A stretch of 64,000 nucleotides of DNA from Cryphonectria parasitica EP155 (GCF_011745365.1 NW_024468914.1:2502001-2566000); one strand, 5' to 3'. Positions 13,097 through 24,815 are shown, numbered from the stretch's first letter. Translations and numbers: made by a program. The notes: generated by a model not told the origin, from the letters alone.

Positions 13097-13713
13097 AAGA
13101 GATGCTGAGCTCGTACATTATTTCTAGTCTAAGACCATGGAGAACGGAATGTCGAAAATATGTCAGGGTTTCATTATATGGGTTGTGAAGAATAATACAA
13201 CGTTCGATATGAAGGGAACAGGTCCCAACCTCAGTGGACTGTTTTCTAATGATTAGTTCTCATGGAAGAGTCTTTGCAACTTTGTCCCTGTAGTAAAGAA
13301 AGAGGGAAGGGGGAAAATCATAACCTTCCATTATCTCACACGATTGAGATCGAAAGTGAGCCCTAACCCTGAGGCAACTCCTCGATTGGACCCACCTTGC
13401 CTTCTCCGGCAACGAAGTGTGTCACCGGCAGTATGCACGCTATTGACTCAGAAGCAGTGGTGATGACGATGGCTTGCAGTCTTGTAAAGGAAGGAGGGAC
13501 CTGCTTATGGTGGCGTGCATTCTAGACAGAAGAGATATTACCAGTACCGTGACTCACTCGGACCAAAACCTCCGCCATTCCAACCACGCTCATTCTTCGA
13601 CTAATCAATTACCCTCGATTCTTATTTGCTTCGCAGATCGTTGGTCGCCACGGCAAGGCAGCAGGCACACGCCCACATCTCAACCCTTCTCCCAGAGGAG
13701 AAAGACGAGCACC
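13097..13713. other. Intergenic, tandem genes
   Basis: This is the 3' region of the HET gene and the promoter of the NmrA-like gene. The frame is open upstream of 13714 from 13474, but its translation there is low-complexity and not family-like, so it is read as leader. Confidence 0.5.
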
Positions 13714-14625
13714 ATGTCCATCGTCAACGTGGCCCTCGCGGGCGCGACGGGTAGTCTTGGCGCCCACATCCTCGACGCCTTCGTACAGGACGGCAGCTTC
13801 AAGGTCACCGTCCTCCAGCGCGCCAAGTCCAAGTCCACGCCGGCGCACCAGGATAAGATCCGCATCGAGGCCTTGTCCGACGGCCTGCCGCTGGATGAGC
13901 TCACCGAGCAGCTCCGTGGTCAGGACGCGCTCGTCGTGTGTTACCGGGCCAAGGACGCCGCCGAGCAGATCAAGTTTGGCAAGGCAGCCGCCGCCGCGGG
14001 CGTCAAGAGGCTCATCCCCGCGGACTTTGGCAGCTGCGACAGCAACGGCAAGCGGGAGAGAGAGCTGGTCACGCTGTTTGAGCTGAAGGTGCAGATCCGC
14101 GACAGCCTGCAGAGGCTGGCCGAGCAGCACGAGGGCTTCTCCTGGACTTCGCTGGTCAACGGGCACTTCTTCGACTGGGGTCTGCGGGAGAACTTCCTAC
14201 ACTTCAACCTACAGGAGAAGAAGGCCGATATCATTGACGACGGGGACAAGAAGAGCTCCCAGGCCACATTGGCCCAGATCGCCAAGGCGACAGTGCGGAT
14301 TTTGCAGAGACCTGAGGAGACCAAGAACAAGATGTTGTTTATACAGAGCTTCTGCGTGAGCCAGAACGATGTGCTAAGATCCCTAGAGAAGGCCTCGGGT
14401 GCAAAGTGGGAGGTCCAGAGGTTCGACTCGGAGGAGTTCATCAAGGAGAAGAAATCCCTTGCTGACGGTGGCGACCGGGACGCCATCGAGGACTTGGTGT
14501 TCGTTCTTGGGGCGCTCTACGGGAACTGGGAGGAGAAGCCAGATTTTGCAATGGAGACGCTGGGCTTGGAGGATGAGAATCTGGACGATGTCGTTCAGAG
14601 TGTGGTCAATGAGCTTGATGCGTAG
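13714..14625 (+). CDS. Isoflavone reductase / NmrA-like NAD(P)-binding protein
   Basis: This is a single-exon gene of 303 residues in the atypical SDR group that includes isoflavone reductases and NmrA-like proteins. The Rossmann nucleotide-binding motif is at the very start (GATGSLG, residues 10-16), which fixes the ATG at 13714. VKRLIPADFGSCDSN is the conserved block after beta-strand 4, where these proteins normally carry ADFG. SWTSLVNGHFFDWGL matches the segment lining the substrate pocket. The family reduces small phenylpropanoid-like substrates or senses NADP redox state; the substrate here is unknown. The protein is probably cytosolic, with no signal peptide. Confidence 0.9.
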   Translation: MSIVNVALAGATGSLGAHILDAFVQDGSFKVTVLQRAKSKSTPAHQDKIRIEALSDGLPLDELTEQLRGQDALVVCYRAKDAAEQIKFGKAAAAAGVKRLIPADFGSCDSNGKRERELVTLFELKVQIRDSLQRLAEQHEGFSWTSLVNGHFFDWGLRENFLHFNLQEKKADIIDDGDKKSSQATLAQIAKATVRILQRPEETKNKMLFIQSFCVSQNDVLRSLEKASGAKWEVQRFDSEEFIKEKKSLADGGDRDAIEDLVFVLGALYGNWEEKPDFAMETLGLEDENLDDVVQSVVNELDA

Positions 14626-16451
14626 CTCGAGCCCGCCAAGGGATTCGCTTGTCACAAGTTGCGTGGATCGGTGTCAGGATCCTTATCACACACGTGAATG
14701 AGACCACGAGCAACATCCAATGTGTTGTATCGACTGATTAAACTCAAATAGAAAATACACAACCACGATGCACAATCAGCGACACTTTCTCGAGGTGATA
14801 ATTGATATCATCAGGACGTCCCATGGATGAGCTGCTGGTATTCCCTCACCTTGACTGGGCACTGCTCACATCACGACATTCCTAATTTGAAGTGGATGAT
14901 TATCAAACACTCTAAGTTACTTTACATGACATTGCCCGAGCTTGAGCAACGTCCTTTTGCTCATAGTGAGGAGTTGTGGCGGTGTCAGTTAAGAGGACGG
15001 GAATAAAGCTGCACCTGATCCGCCTCCCAGATGACCCAACATACCAACAGTACATCTGCCTACTTATTGATACACCGTTGGCTTGGTCTGGACAGTACCA
15101 ACAACCGTCGTCATGTACTTGACTACTGCCGAGTGAGTAATTAATAAACATATGACTGGTTAAGTGACTAGCGGGCTTACTCGTCACCTGATGAGGTCCC
15201 TAGAAACACGTCAGACGAGTTCCGACTCATCACGCTCAATAGTCTTGTATAGCACATGCATGCGCTCAGCTGACTGCTTCTAGAATGTGTCAGTTTGCTT
15301 CGAAAGCTCGCTACCATAGAATCCATTGGAAATTCCAAACTTCACTCTGCCAGCTTCGCGAGAGAAAAAGGGACATGGCTTTCGAGCTCAGAAGCATCGG
15401 ATAGGTAAATAGTCGCGCACATGGACCACATCCTTTTCTGGCTGTCTCCATGAATTATCCAGTGTCCTTGCGATTGAAAGTGAAAAAGGCTTTTAGATAT
15501 TAATAAACATTGGCGAGTCCGCCTACCCTGTGGCATATTCAGGCTGGTGTGATCTATCCTCAAAGGGGAATTTCTATCGTCTGAAACTACTTTTGTAGTT
15601 CTTATCCTGCGGGCGCAAAAGGGAGTATCACGATGGTTACAAGGAAGCTCGGCACTGGGCGCCTGTCTAACACCCACCCTCGTCTGCTGGTCGCCCTTCT
15701 GGTCGATTGTGCCGAAATTAGGGTCTCGAGGCTGTGGGCTTGAGGGGTTTCATGTTCTTATATATTAACACAGCACGAGCAGCGTTACAATCCATTCTTA
15801 CGTCGAGGCAGATTTGGAATGTTTTGCATAGAATCGTTACCCTCGCTTCTATCATGTTGGTTGATTACACGGTGATCCTTGTTAAATATTACTGCATGTG
15901 TAAGTACGACACCGAACTACTTTTTCTACTTGGCTGAGAGGCTTGGGATTTAGCGCGCGACGCTTAAGTTGGCAGCTGCGCCCCCTGGTGCTAGTGTTGT
16001 GGCCGGCCCTCTAGGCTTCAGACCGCTCCCTCCATGCTTCAAGTCCTTGCTTGAGTAGTAAGCTGCGTATATGCGTGTTGTCTGCTTATATTAAATGATA
16101 ATCAATACCCCAGGCTGGTCATCTCTGTTCGCAAGCATCGATCAAACACGGAACAAGATCCTATTATCCTCTCAAAACAGTGCGGAAATGCAAGTACTAC
16201 GGACTGCATCTTACCACCACCACACATTCACTAAGGCGGAAGCATCAGGCCCAATGTCGTCTATTTGCGCCGGTTCTATGATTGACCAGAATTACCCACC
16301 AATTTTCAGACGCTATAACAGTTCTTTGAGTTTTTTCCAGCGCTGCCGCGGAGGCAACAGAAATTCATCTTGCCCAAAGATACCCCGAACGGAATCGACA
16401 CTCTCCAGAGGGATCCAGAGAGTTACCACTGTAGGAGGAGGGATAGGCAGC
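14626..16451. other. Gene-poor region of 1.8 kb
   Basis: Only short frames are present. The frame of the next gene is open back to 16095, but its upstream part has no family-like character and is probably 5' leader. Confidence 0.45.
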
Positions 16452-17048
16452 ATGAGCAAGGGAGACAATACCACCTTGACCACCACCACCACAGCTGATG
16501 ACCACAACTCCGACCACCAAGGCAGTCCAAAGAGCTCGACACTCATCATCGCCGGGTACACATGCATCGGAAAGACGACCTTCACGAACAAGAAGGAGCT
16601 GTGGAGAGACCTCGGCGTGTCTGAGGTCGTAGACTTGGACTCGAGCACGTACAGCCGGGAGCCAGATTTCCCACACAACTACCTCAAGGCTATACGACAA
16701 AAAGCAGACGAGGACGGAGTCCGCGTGGTCCTGGTCGCGACGTTCCCCGGCGTCGCTACCAAATTGAAGGAGGAAGGGTACTACGTCGCGCAGATCTACC
16801 CGCAGAAAGACTCAAAAGAGCAGTGGCTGCAGAGGTTAGAGGCCCGCGAGAAGGAGGGCAAAGAGTCGCGGCTCTATAAGCTGGTCGAGAAGAACTGGGA
16901 TATTTGGTTTGACGATATGGGCAGGAGGGACGTGTCGAAATCGGTCACGGTCTGCTCAGAGGATTACTTGAGTACTGTCATTGGCGAAATATGTCGGGCG
17001 TTCATGGAGTCACGAAAAGACCCGAGGCCAACTCGGGAAGAAATATGA
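16452..17048 (+). CDS. P-loop NTPase / kinase-like protein of unknown substrate
   Basis: A 198-residue intronless protein. The glycine-rich nucleotide loop TLIIAGYTCIGKTTF (about residues 31-44) is a Walker A motif and is followed by VVDLDSSTYSR, placed like the acidic/Walker-B or lid-side segment of small-molecule kinases. VVLVATFPGVATKLKEEG and YYVAQIYPQKDSKEQWLQR fit the later strands of the kinase fold, and a conserved Arg-rich stretch follows. It resembles deoxynucleoside or phage-type nucleotide kinases more than any named fungal enzyme, so I give no substrate. The ATG at 16452 opens a Thr/Asp-rich leader ahead of the P-loop; earlier in-frame starts exist. Confidence 0.7.
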   Translation: MSKGDNTTLTTTTTADDHNSDHQGSPKSSTLIIAGYTCIGKTTFTNKKELWRDLGVSEVVDLDSSTYSREPDFPHNYLKAIRQKADEDGVRVVLVATFPGVATKLKEEGYYVAQIYPQKDSKEQWLQRLEAREKEGKESRLYKLVEKNWDIWFDDMGRRDVSKSVTVCSEDYLSTVIGEICRAFMESRKDPRPTREEI

Positions 17049-17346
17049 TGTGCGCCGTGATTGGCGAAGTTTCTATGAGGATTACTTCTTGGAAAGATGG
17101 TTGGATGGAACGCTTTCAACATAAATATATTACCGCTTCAGCAAAAGAAAGTTACGTAAATCTTGGCTCCAAACCTCGCTCGATGCGAGATTTGGACTCG
17201 CGCCCGTCCGCCCCAGCTCTTCTTCCTCCCTTTCCCACGTGATTTGACGTGATTCTCCTTGGCACGTCGGTCCTATTGGGCTTCTTTTTGGATCATTCTT
17301 CATCGGCGTCGGCTAGTTATGGACCTGGCTGTAGAATATTCTCGGC

Positions 17347-17729
17347 GTGTCCAACCAGATGTCATGGATCAGCATAGAAGTCGCGTCGCTGCGATTCCGC
17401 GCCGGCCTCCAGGCGCAAGGCTGGGATCACCTCCTGCTCCTCAAGAACTGGACACATCCTTACGGCCCAACTTTCGATGTGTCCCTCGGCACCGTGATTG
17501 TGCTCGTGCAGGGCTGGAGTTGGTTCAGTCCCACGTTCAGTCCCGTTAGTTTCGTCAGCTTCTACATCGAGCTGCCCATTTATGTTGCCATGTTCGTGAT
17601 TTGGAAGCTGGTTAAGAGGACAAGATTACAGAGGCGTCAGACATGGATTTGGTGACTGACGTCTACACGAAAGATGACTTTGAAACAGAAGAGAATAGCT
17701 ATGTGGAGGGCGAGAGCAAGAAGACCTAG
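17347..17729 (+). pseudogene. Truncated, frameshifted 3' remnant of an amino-acid permease
   Basis: The translated stretch MSWISIEVASLRFRAGLQ, then KNWTHPYGPTFDVSLG, IVLVQGWSWFSPTFSPVS and FVSFYIELPIYVAMFVIWKL matches the last helices of fungal yeast-type amino-acid permeases. There is no upstream coding sequence for the first roughly 450 residues, and an in-frame stop (17332-17334) lies just before it. After KLVKRTRLQ the frame runs into TGA. A one-base shift near 17628 restores the expected acidic tail (MDLVTDVYTKDDFETEE) ending at TAG 17727-17729. Truncation plus frameshift means it is dead. It differs in sequence from the intact permease at 3.3-5.1 kb. Confidence 0.85.
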
Positions 17730-17767
17730 GTCGTGGTTCTGCTTTAGAGCTTAGGAGTTTAAAATTG

Positions 17768-17778
17768 CCCCCCCCCCC
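17768..17778. repeat. Poly-C run (11 nt)
   Basis: This is an uninterrupted C tract in the short gap between the permease remnant and the end of the MFS gene. Confidence 0.9.
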
Positions 17779-17809
17779 TTCCCTAATGGAAGCCAGTTGA
17801 GATTTCGGC

Positions 17810-19363
17810 CTACCGAAGCACTATCTGACCAAAGACGATTGTGGCTACACCATAGCAAGCCGAGCTCACGAAATATGGCATGCCCAGTGCTCCACCCCCA
17901 AGGCCAATACCCTTGACCCATAAGACCGCCATCAGCGGCGCACCGATAAGAGAGCCAAGCGTCTTGACAAGCATGACAATCGAGAAGATGTGAGTATCAG
18001 CTTCACCAGCGTGCAGGCCATCGTCATCCTCGCTGCTGCTCGAGCCCTCGGAGCTGGAGATGACCGATGGTGATTTCAGAAGCGACAGCGTGAAGATGGG
18101 AAGTGCCGAGCCCAGAGCATAGATGAACATGGCTGGTATGAGAAGCCAGATGGTGGCGGCTAGGGCGATGGCAAGGGCGCCGATTATGGAAACGCCGAAG
18201 CATGCGTTGGCGAAACGGATGTTGATCCGGTCGGACGCGTCTGGTGAACCTTGCCCAGCAGAAGAGTCGGCGACAGATCGGAGGGCGCGGGGCACAATGA
18301 AAGTCAAAAGGGTAAAGTTGACGACTGCCTTGCCCGAGATCAGGTATCCGGCTGAGGCGAAAGTCCAGTGATATCTTTTCGATATATACTGAACCAGGAG
18401 CTTGGTGTCAGAGCTTGCCAGCGAGGCGAGAAGGAAGCAGAGAAGCATGAGCCCGAAATTGCGAGAGTGGCTTCTGAGTACTGTCTTCAGCGTGCGGAAC
18501 CTCTCCACGACCAACTGCACGAACGAAGGGCCGGCGTGCTGTGCTTTCAAGAGGGGAGAGGACAGAAGTGGCTGTTCCTGCTCGTCTGGGTATCTCGCAG
18601 ATGACGTGAAGTCAGGCACCATCCGGATGACCAGAGCCGCTGCGAGGAGTAGCGCAATGCCGATCCAGAATGGCAGCCACAAGAGTATCGTCATGGAGAA
18701 GGATGCGAGGGCTGGTCCCAGAAGGTTCACAACATACGAGATGGAGCTCATGTAACCAAAATAGGAGGCCCGCAGCACGTAGTCGTCTGTCATCCCGGCT
18801 GTCAAGGAATACGTGATAGAATTGAAGACGCAGTCTCCACCAAGGAATGAAAGCATGGGACCAATCACGATGGCCTTGGTTGGGATGGCCCGGTCGAAGA
18901 AACCAACGAGGACAGCCCAGGACAGCATGAAAAGCCGAGGAACCAGATTCAGCCAGAGCACGACACGTCTGCCATATCGTTCTGCCACAAACCCCAGGGG
19001 TACGGTCATAAGGAGATCTACAATCCATTAGTTAGATAACAAGTCCGGTATGAGGGAGAAAACCAAGAACGATTATAGTGTTTACATACCCCCAACGACC
19101 CAGATCGTATCCATCGTCCCCTGCAGCCATCCCAGACCCTGCTGGACGATATCAATCTTGCAAAGCACCTCGTCCACGGCGCCGTCAGGTCCAATCTGTG
19201 AGGGGTCATGATGGAGGTAGTACTCTAGACAGAGACGCCTCTCGATCACCAGGTTCAGCGGCAGCTGGTAGAGGCTGGCCGCAAGATTGACCAGAAGAAG
19301 CAAGCTGAGCACTGCGGCGATGGCGGATCCTGGAGGCTTCCCACGATGGAGCAGCCCGTCCAT
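17810..19363 (-). CDS. MFS transporter
   Basis: This is a membrane transporter of the major facilitator superfamily. Exons 19363-19090 and 19017-17810 join to 493 residues; the 72-nt intron has GTATGT, CTAACTAAT and TTGTAG. The first hydrophobic helix (about residues 15-40) is followed by a loop with charged and Cys residues. The second exon opens with motif A in the form GFVAERYGRR, the classic loop 2-3 signature. About twelve hydrophobic segments can be counted. A Ser/Glu/Asp-rich patch (SSSEGSSSSEDDDG, about residue 410) lies between late helices and may be a phosphorylated loop. The long first extracellular loop resembles fungal MFS proteins of unknown substrate. The gene ends tail-to-tail with the permease remnant. 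Confidence 0.88.
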
Positions 19364-20555
19364 CGCTTGAGCGCCACTTCAAAGAGCAATCCGATGTTAG
19401 CCTGGCCCACGAGGCTTGGGATCTAACATGAGCGAAACCCGTGATGGCGGGTACGAGGCTGTGCTGGGGGCGGGCCCAGGTCGGCCAACCTTGCCGTAAG
19501 GAGCGTGGCCGCTTCGAAAGAAATTATTCACACCGCTGCAGATGATTGATTGGGCAAAGCACTGCCTTAGGGTGTCAAAAAGTATCAGGTATCGATGGAC
19601 GGCACGGTAGCGTTTTTGAAGTTTCAACATATGCCCTCGAGTCAATCAATACTCGCAGCTGAGCAATCCAAAAGGCAAATTCACATGATCTGGGGAAGAA
19701 GGCCTGGAAGCGTTGCCAATCAACTGATATGACCCTGGTCTTCCCTATCGGATTAGTGCTCAGGCAGCTAGCCCGTCGTGCCCGTGTACACCATAGCCCC
19801 GACTAGTGCATATGCACTGTACACTCGGCATGCTGTGAGTACGTCCTGATGTATCATGTGCCTCTCTCCATACCCTTGCTCAAACATTTATATATATGTG
19901 TGTGTATGTAAAAGATACATATATATGATTCCTTCTTGGATTGGAAATAGTCGCTGCGCGGGCCGAGTCTTTCCATGCGACAGCTCTTTTCCATCGTCTT
20001 GAGGGCTCACAGTGCAGGCAACCAAATATATTTCTTTTCCAAGGCTCGCTACTGAGAAGGGCCCCCGAACTTGACTGCGAAGATTCACCGCATTTTATAC
20101 ATACCTCTTTGCCCGTCTCCCCAAATCATGCGGCACTCAAAAGAGTCTGCTGTAATTCTGTGATCATTCTATCGGCGTCTCCCCCCTTTTTTTCTTCTCC
20201 CTCTACTACTTCAGATAGCTGTTTGATGCGGGGACCAACCCACAAGTAGGAGAACACGTCCACTCCCCCACCCTGACTCGTGGGTCGAGCGTCTTGATTA
20301 GAGGGCCAAAGTGCTGTACAGTAGCCAGGAACAACGCTGCAAAGGGTGACTGCTGCATAGCCCACAGCTCCTCGACGGATGCCAGAGCACGAAACACAGA
20401 CCAGTACTTGTGTCACAAGCAATCAGAAGGGCACCTCACTGCCCCTTCCAAAAACAGGAAGTCAAAAGCCCGTGAGCAAGAACGAGGCGGTTGGCACAGA
20501 AACTGGCGATTGGTATATAATATCTTCAATTTGCCAAATTTTATGTAAAATTTTC
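19364..20555. other. Intergenic region upstream of MFS gene and tRNA
   Basis: The MFS promoter should lie at the left end. Short frames only; no recognisable protein. A TA/TG-rich stretch (about 19880-19930) contains a brief alternating purine-pyrimidine run. Confidence 0.45.
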
Positions 20556-20627
20556 GGTCCTTTGGCGCAATGGTAGCGCGTTACTTTCCGGTGGTAAAGG
20601 TTCACGGTTCGAGTCCGTGGAGGATCG
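20556..20627 (+). tRNA. tRNA-Arg (anticodon CCG)
   Basis: A 72-base cloverleaf folds completely by eye. The acceptor stem pairs GGTCCTT with GAGGATC (two G-U pairs). The D arm is GCGC/GCGC around AATGGTA, and the anticodon stem is TTACT/GGTAA around TTCCGGT. The T arm is CACGG/CCGTG around TTCGAGT, and the discriminator base is G. Loop positions 34-36 read CCG, decoding CGG (Arg). No intron is needed. The B box GGTTCGAGTCC is perfect. Confidence 0.93.
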
Positions 20628-20646
20628 CTGCGTGCCTCGCACGCTC

Positions 20647-20651
20647 TTTTT
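20647..20651 (+). terminator. RNA polymerase III T-run terminator
   Basis: Five T residues begin 20 bases after the tRNA 3' end, a normal Pol III stop signal. Confidence 0.7.
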
Positions 20652-21248
20652 GCTTCTCAACGATGAAGTCCCGAGTGGTTTACCCGACGAGACCTGTGGT
20701 TATTTGTTTTTTGCCATCCTCACCAGAAACAAGACGGACAGATGCCGACTGGCTATATTTAGGTCATGGTCCAGGACGACTGGACAAGCCCAAGTCGGGA
20801 TGGGACAAGAGAGAGTGCCGCGGAGGAACCCAATCCAGTTGGTTCAAAAGCCAGTGTAAAGTGTCTGGAAAAGCCCTCTCTTCATGAGAAGGACATGTAG
20901 AGCGGAACGCTACTAGGTCGCAGGGTGTCTCCAACAAAAGCAGAAGAAAGAAAAAAAGAAGAAAAAAAAGGGAAAAAAGACCTTGTTGCGTACGTTAAGC
21001 TTACAGTGATGAAACCTTTTGGTTGCCTATCGTTTGACAATAGGCTGTCGGTCGTTGAATTCATTAGCGTCATTCCAACCTACTAAAGTTGCTATTGGAT
21101 CTAACGAGGCGGAAAAGAAGAAAAAGGGGTTCGCAGCCGACAACGCCTTTGTTCCGCACATCAAGATTTTGACGTGCCCGAACACCAATCCCTAATCCGT
21201 TACTTCATGCAAGGAACGTGATGGATTTCAGTACTAGGGCGGTCTCCC
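20652..21248. other. Intergenic, tRNA to Zn2Cys6 gene 3' end
   Basis: A purine-rich tract (about 20938-20980, mostly A and AG) is the only feature. No convincing coding frame. Confidence 0.5.
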
Positions 21249-23632
21249 TCATCCTAGATAATCACTTTGCGCCAGCTTCTGCTGCTGCTCCTGGAGGTCA
21301 GCCCAGTTCCGGAGCTCCTGCTCCTCGTCCTGCGCCGTCATAGTTGACCCTGGGTCCTTGTAGGCCGCACGGTCCTGGTTGAGCGGGCTCAACGTTGCGG
21401 CCGTGCCCGTTCCTGTCTTCTCTAGCTTCGTCAGAATATCGAGGAACGCCCTGAGGTACTCCTCATTGTGCAACTCGTGTTGCCCCTTGCGTTCAGACCG
21501 GTCGCTTAGCAGCGTGCAGGCGACTTGTCGGATCTTGCTTATCAGAGACCCGCCGTTCGGTTCCATATGGCGCTGGTCGATTGAGATGAGCACGTTGAAA
21601 AGATCTTCCACGACCTCCTCGCGCGCGTTCAGAAACAGGCGGTCGATGCTGTCGGTGGCCCGTTCAGCGGCGGCCTGTACAGCTGCAGCTGCCAAACTGG
21701 AGGCCGAGTAGTCGGCTGCAGTGCGATATACGATGCTGCCGGAGGCATCCGCTTGCATTTTCATGCGGGATTTGTAAAGATGGACATCGCGTAATGTCAG
21801 GTACCGCTCCACGTAGTGAGACCGGGTGGCCAACAGCGAGGCATAGATGTTCGCCTTTTGAATCTCATACTGCACCTTGCGCTTCTTGGACTGGTCTCTT
21901 GCAAAAAGATGTCGCACGTCATTGGTCGGCTGATGGTCGGGATAGGCGGCCGGGACGTATTGGTAGTCGCAACTGCTTATGCCTTTCGATCCTTTCTTTA
22001 TGTATGGAAACGTCACTACCCCCAACCGTTTCATGTTCACCTTGAGTTCTGGTGGGAGGCTCTCGGCAACATCTGTCATGCTCGCAAGAGCAGAGTGCAA
22101 GTATTGCTTCTGCTGGTCCCAGGCATAGGCAGCCATCCCATGAGAGAGCTCGATGCGGACGAGGTCATCCATCGTCCGATAAATCTGGGCACACTTGACA
22201 AATCCTGTAATTGTCGATACGGTGCCTTCAGGTTGGGGAAGGATCCTGTCCGCAAGAATGTAGGCATCATCGACCTCACGAGGAAACTCGGGATAAGAAG
22301 TATTGGGGTTTGCTGGCGGGATAATCAGGTCACGGGATGAAGCCCCCAGTTGAGACATGGACCTGGATGCTATTAGCATCTCACAACAGAGGAGTATGGC
22401 TTTCAAGCGGCCGCTCACCGAACGCCCAGAAAGATGCACCAATAGATGCGCTTCCCGATCTCGTCGCTTATGAAATCTGTGGGCTGATCATCAGGTCGAC
22501 TAGGGTCAAAGGAAAGCGACGTTGGGGGAGGTCTCATCTTGTGAAACCCCATCTCCCGCAGAAACAAAAGTGACTCTCCTAGAAAACGACGACACTGGTT
22601 CGGCCGCATCGTGTAGGCAGCACCCAGACAGAGGAAATAGCTGATGGCGGCGTCGTTCACAGTGATAGTATCCTTCAGCATGTAGTCTGTGGGGCGCATG
22701 GCAAGGGCCACCTTCATGCATCGATCTACCAGCATGATGGCCCTGGGAAACTGGTCGTAGCTATGAGAGGCCTTCAGGTGAAGGCGTGCCGAGCGCGGAA
22801 AGGAGGCGACTAGGCCACCGATCATACTGGCCAGAAGAGAAAGGAATTCGGGATTTGTCCGATCCTCGCGGTTCTTGAAAGCCTCTCTGAACGTAGGTTC
22901 GTGAGGAAACGGCGTCAAGGGATGTATGTAGGTGAAGAAGTCGTCGACCAAAAGTTGCAGTACACCCAGAGGCGCAATGCACATCTCCGCATCCATGACG
23001 ACCTGTCCGTCCGGCGTCGCAAGGGAGACCAGCGTCTGAGCAGCACTTTGAAGCGGTGGTATCGCCTCGCTCGACCCTTCGGTACCAAGTCTTCTTCGTT
23101 TTTCATTTTCTCGTGCGGCTTCAGCAGCCTTGTTGGGAGGGCCTCTTCTTCTCTTTACACGGTAAAACGTGCAGAGCACGTTCAGGTCGCGGCAAGGCTG
23201 ACAGGGCGGGTCACCTCCTTCGCACTGAATCAGAGCCAGGGCGATCAGTCAGTGATGTGTTCAAAACGGACAGCTGAAAAACAGAGATCAGGAACCACCA
23301 ACCTTGACTTTTCTCTGACTACAAAGGTCACAGGCACGTGGGATCCTTCTGCTCTTCTTGCCCTTTTTGGGGGGAGGTGACTCAGAAGACACCAGGGCGT
23401 CGGGCTGGAGAGGATTGGGACTTGTCGGTCCACGGTTCCCAGGCGGAGGAGGATATTGAGTCGGGGGAACGTCCTGGGGTTGGTGGTGCTGATATTGATC
23501 CTGGGGTTGGTGAGGCTGATATTGATCCTGAGGTTGGTGGGACTGGTATTGATCTTGGGGTTGATGAGGCTGATATTGATGCTGGAGTGGTGGCTGATGT
23601 TGGTGTGGCTGTTGTTGGGAGAGTTGTTGTTG

Positions 23633-23692
<60 letters not shown>

Positions 23693-24061
23693 TTCATCAT
23701 GGGGGTCCGGCTGCGCAATCTGATAGGAAATACTCAGCCTGTGGTCATTATTCGCAGGGGAGGAGGTGTAGGCATCTCCTCCTCCTTCTCCACCTCCTCC
23801 CTGGACCTGAGTCTGGCCATGTCTGCTACCATTGACATTGAGAGTCGGGAGGGTCGGCAGGCCACTGAGAGGGTAGGGGGATGTTGACTGGTGAGCCGAG
23901 GGTTCGTTATAATGATAATAAGAAGGAGCGGCGCTCGTGGTCGTCGTGGTTGTGGCCAGGAGCTGATCTAGCTTCGCAGGGTTCGTCGTGGTGGAGGACG
24001 AGGGGGGAGAGGTCGCTGATGGGGTCGGGTGGTGGGCCTGGGCATCATAAAGTCCAGACAT
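21249..24061 (-). CDS. Zn2Cys6 transcription factor with polyQ and repeat-rich N-terminus
   Basis: This is a nuclear transcriptional regulator. Exons 24061-23303, 23224-22419 and 22362-21249 give 892 residues; introns of 78 and 56 nt have GTTGGT and GTGAGC donors. The binuclear zinc cluster is split by intron 1: CDLCSQRKVK (Cys 244, 247) continues with C254, C261, C264 and C271, spacing Cx2Cx6Cx6Cx2Cx6C. It is followed by the basic linker VKRRRGPPNKAAEAARE, a form common among carbon-metabolism regulators. About residues 290-600 form a fungal-specific transcription-factor domain (DDFFTYIHPLTPFPHEP ... IYWCIFLG). The 240 residues before the zinc cluster are low complexity, with a Gln run and QYQPHQPQD repeats. 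An earlier in-frame GTG was rejected in favour of the ATG at 24061. The target pathway is unknown. Confidence 0.9.
23473..23583. repeat. Coding 27-bp tandem repeat, about four copies
   Basis: On the minus strand this encodes four imperfect QYQPHQPQD units in the N-terminus of the Zn2Cys6 protein. Copies differ by a few substitutions but keep the frame. Confidence 0.85.
23624..23694. repeat. CAG/CAA trinucleotide tract (polyglutamine)
   Basis: About 23 consecutive Gln codons on the minus strand, broken only by a CAG-to-CAA change in part of the tract. It is likely length-polymorphic. Confidence 0.9.
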
Positions 24062-24815
24062 GATGATGAGCACATGTACCCTTTAGTAGTCACACTATAA
24101 TGGAGACCGAGCCGAAAAGATGGAACTGGGCAGGGCCAGGCTCGATCATTCGAAGGCAAAATATCGGTGATTGTCCGGGAGAAGTACGGGAGAAGTGCGG
24201 TAGAATAAGGAGGGAGCCTCGACGCGGGGTAAGCAAGTGTTGGGATGCACACCACCAGGTGGTAAGGAGGCCAGTCATTGGCCGAATGCCCCTTGCCTCG
24301 CCCACCCCTGTTAGTCTCCCCGTCTCCCAAGTGCCTTCCGCCACGGCACAGCCTTGGCAGCTTAGATAACGGCGAGATCAGCTGTGCACATGTGTTTCCA
24401 GTGCATGTTACCCGCTATACCCCTCTACAGCCTCTATGGACAGGGCCTGACCTGCTATGCTTTAGGCATGCAGACACTGAAGAGACTGCTTGTGACAACC
24501 CCCAAAGAAGAGGTGCAAGCGACCAGGCTCGGCGCAGGTAATGTTTAGTTGGCTCATGAGGATGTGGCGTGTGCCTTGATTTCATTTCTTTCTAATTCCT
24601 TTGTCCTTCTTTTTCTTCTTTCTTCTGCATGGCAAATATTGGCCAGGACAGACTTATTCCATTAAATTCTACAGCTCTGATGCCCTTTGTCTCCCTTGAA
24701 TATGACCTTCTACCATATTTGTCAACATTATGCATCTTTATGCAGACATGACTTCCCATCTTTCAAGATTATGCTCAGACGCACTGCGTCATCTCTTCCT
24801 CTCTTGTAGCAGGAC
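24062..24815. other. Intergenic, promoter of the Zn2Cys6 gene
   Basis: This lies between the start of the regulator and the stop of the SUR7/PalI gene, both on the minus strand. No coding frame is supported. Confidence 0.5.

Noticed and set aside
23338..23887. + strand Ala/Val/Leu-rich frames opposite the polyQ tract
   Set aside because: They are produced by reading the CAG/CAA repeat complement, not by a real protein.
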